Origin: an uncultured Lachnospiraceae bacterium
GTDB lineage: Bacteria > Bacillota > Clostridia > Lachnospirales > Lachnospiraceae
Length of the DNA stretch: 21,202 bases
NCBI GenBank assembly: GCA_900548905.1
Contig: URMK01000084.1
Coordinates: forward strand, 1-21,202
Reading direction: 5' to 3'
Position 1 is the stretch's first letter. Every line of letters starts with the position of its first letter. The notes under the pieces were generated by a model, which ran no database searches, was not told where the DNA came from, and saw only the letters and a list, made by a program, of their open reading frames with translations. Position numbers and translations under genes: made by a program. This document shows positions 21,157 to 21,202 of this stretch, piece by piece.

Positions 21157-21202
21157 CTTTCGCTCGGATAATCACGCAGCGGTACTAAGGCTGCAAAGGA
21201 CG

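Overview
The window looks like a chromosomal segment from a low-to-mid G+C anaerobic Firmicute, most likely a member of the Lachnospiraceae (Clostridium cluster XIVa). The reasons are strong AGGAGG-type ribosome sites, sigma-A promoters with TGn-extended -10 boxes, a SAM-I riboswitch in front of metK, a flavin-reductase/rubredoxin fusion, a small RelQ-type alarmone synthetase and a LysM-G5-M23 envelope peptidase. This placement is inference from gene content; no search was run. I see no phage, transposase, CRISPR, rRNA or tRNA.

Layout. 1-704: C-terminal part of a clan GH-A glycoside hydrolase cut by the window edge. 925-1698: metallo-beta-lactamase-fold hydrolase. 1699-2142: no gene, but a long terminator, a palindromic repeat unit, a sigma-A promoter and a 7-1-7 Fur/PerR/Zur-type palindrome. 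2143-3666: two-gene operon, an SDR oxidoreductase plus a flavin-reductase/rubredoxin fusion. 3849-4922: membrane acyltransferase. 5297-7358: sugar nucleotidyltransferase and galE (UDP-sugar supply), separated by a palindromic repeat. 7611-10752: two-component system with an unusual sensor. 10811-11392: sugar O-acetyltransferase. A bidirectional terminator then divides it from two minus-strand genes (TrhA/hemolysin III-like membrane protein, and a small unknown protein). 13084-13731: RelQ-like (p)ppGpp synthetase. 13732-14180: no gene, but a terminator and AT-rich DNA with interleaved complementary segments. 14181-17239: co-oriented trio of an 11-residue-repeat tail-anchored protein, a flavin reductase-like protein and a LysM/G5/M23 peptidase. 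17240-17820: terminator, large palindromic repeat, tandem promoters and a structured leader. 17821-19113: murA. 19217-19363: SAM-I riboswitch with terminator. 19409-20617: metK. 20755-20988: small two-TM protein. The last 200 bases hold a terminator and an unexplained GC-rich palindrome.

How it fits together. Much of the segment serves the cell envelope (murA, M23 peptidase, galE and nucleotidyltransferase, acyltransferases) or stress sensing (two-component system, alarmone synthetase, Fur-family-like box on a redox operon). The least ordinary items are: a dispersed family of palindromic units based on GTAACTRTTCAG, four clear members between genes plus one related fragment; a protein built from eleven consecutive 11-residue repeats with a C-terminal anchor; the 7-1-7 operator at the SDR-rubredoxin promoter; and structured non-coding stretches before murA, the nucleotidyltransferase and the hendecad gene. 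I did not identify a clearly new multi-gene system.
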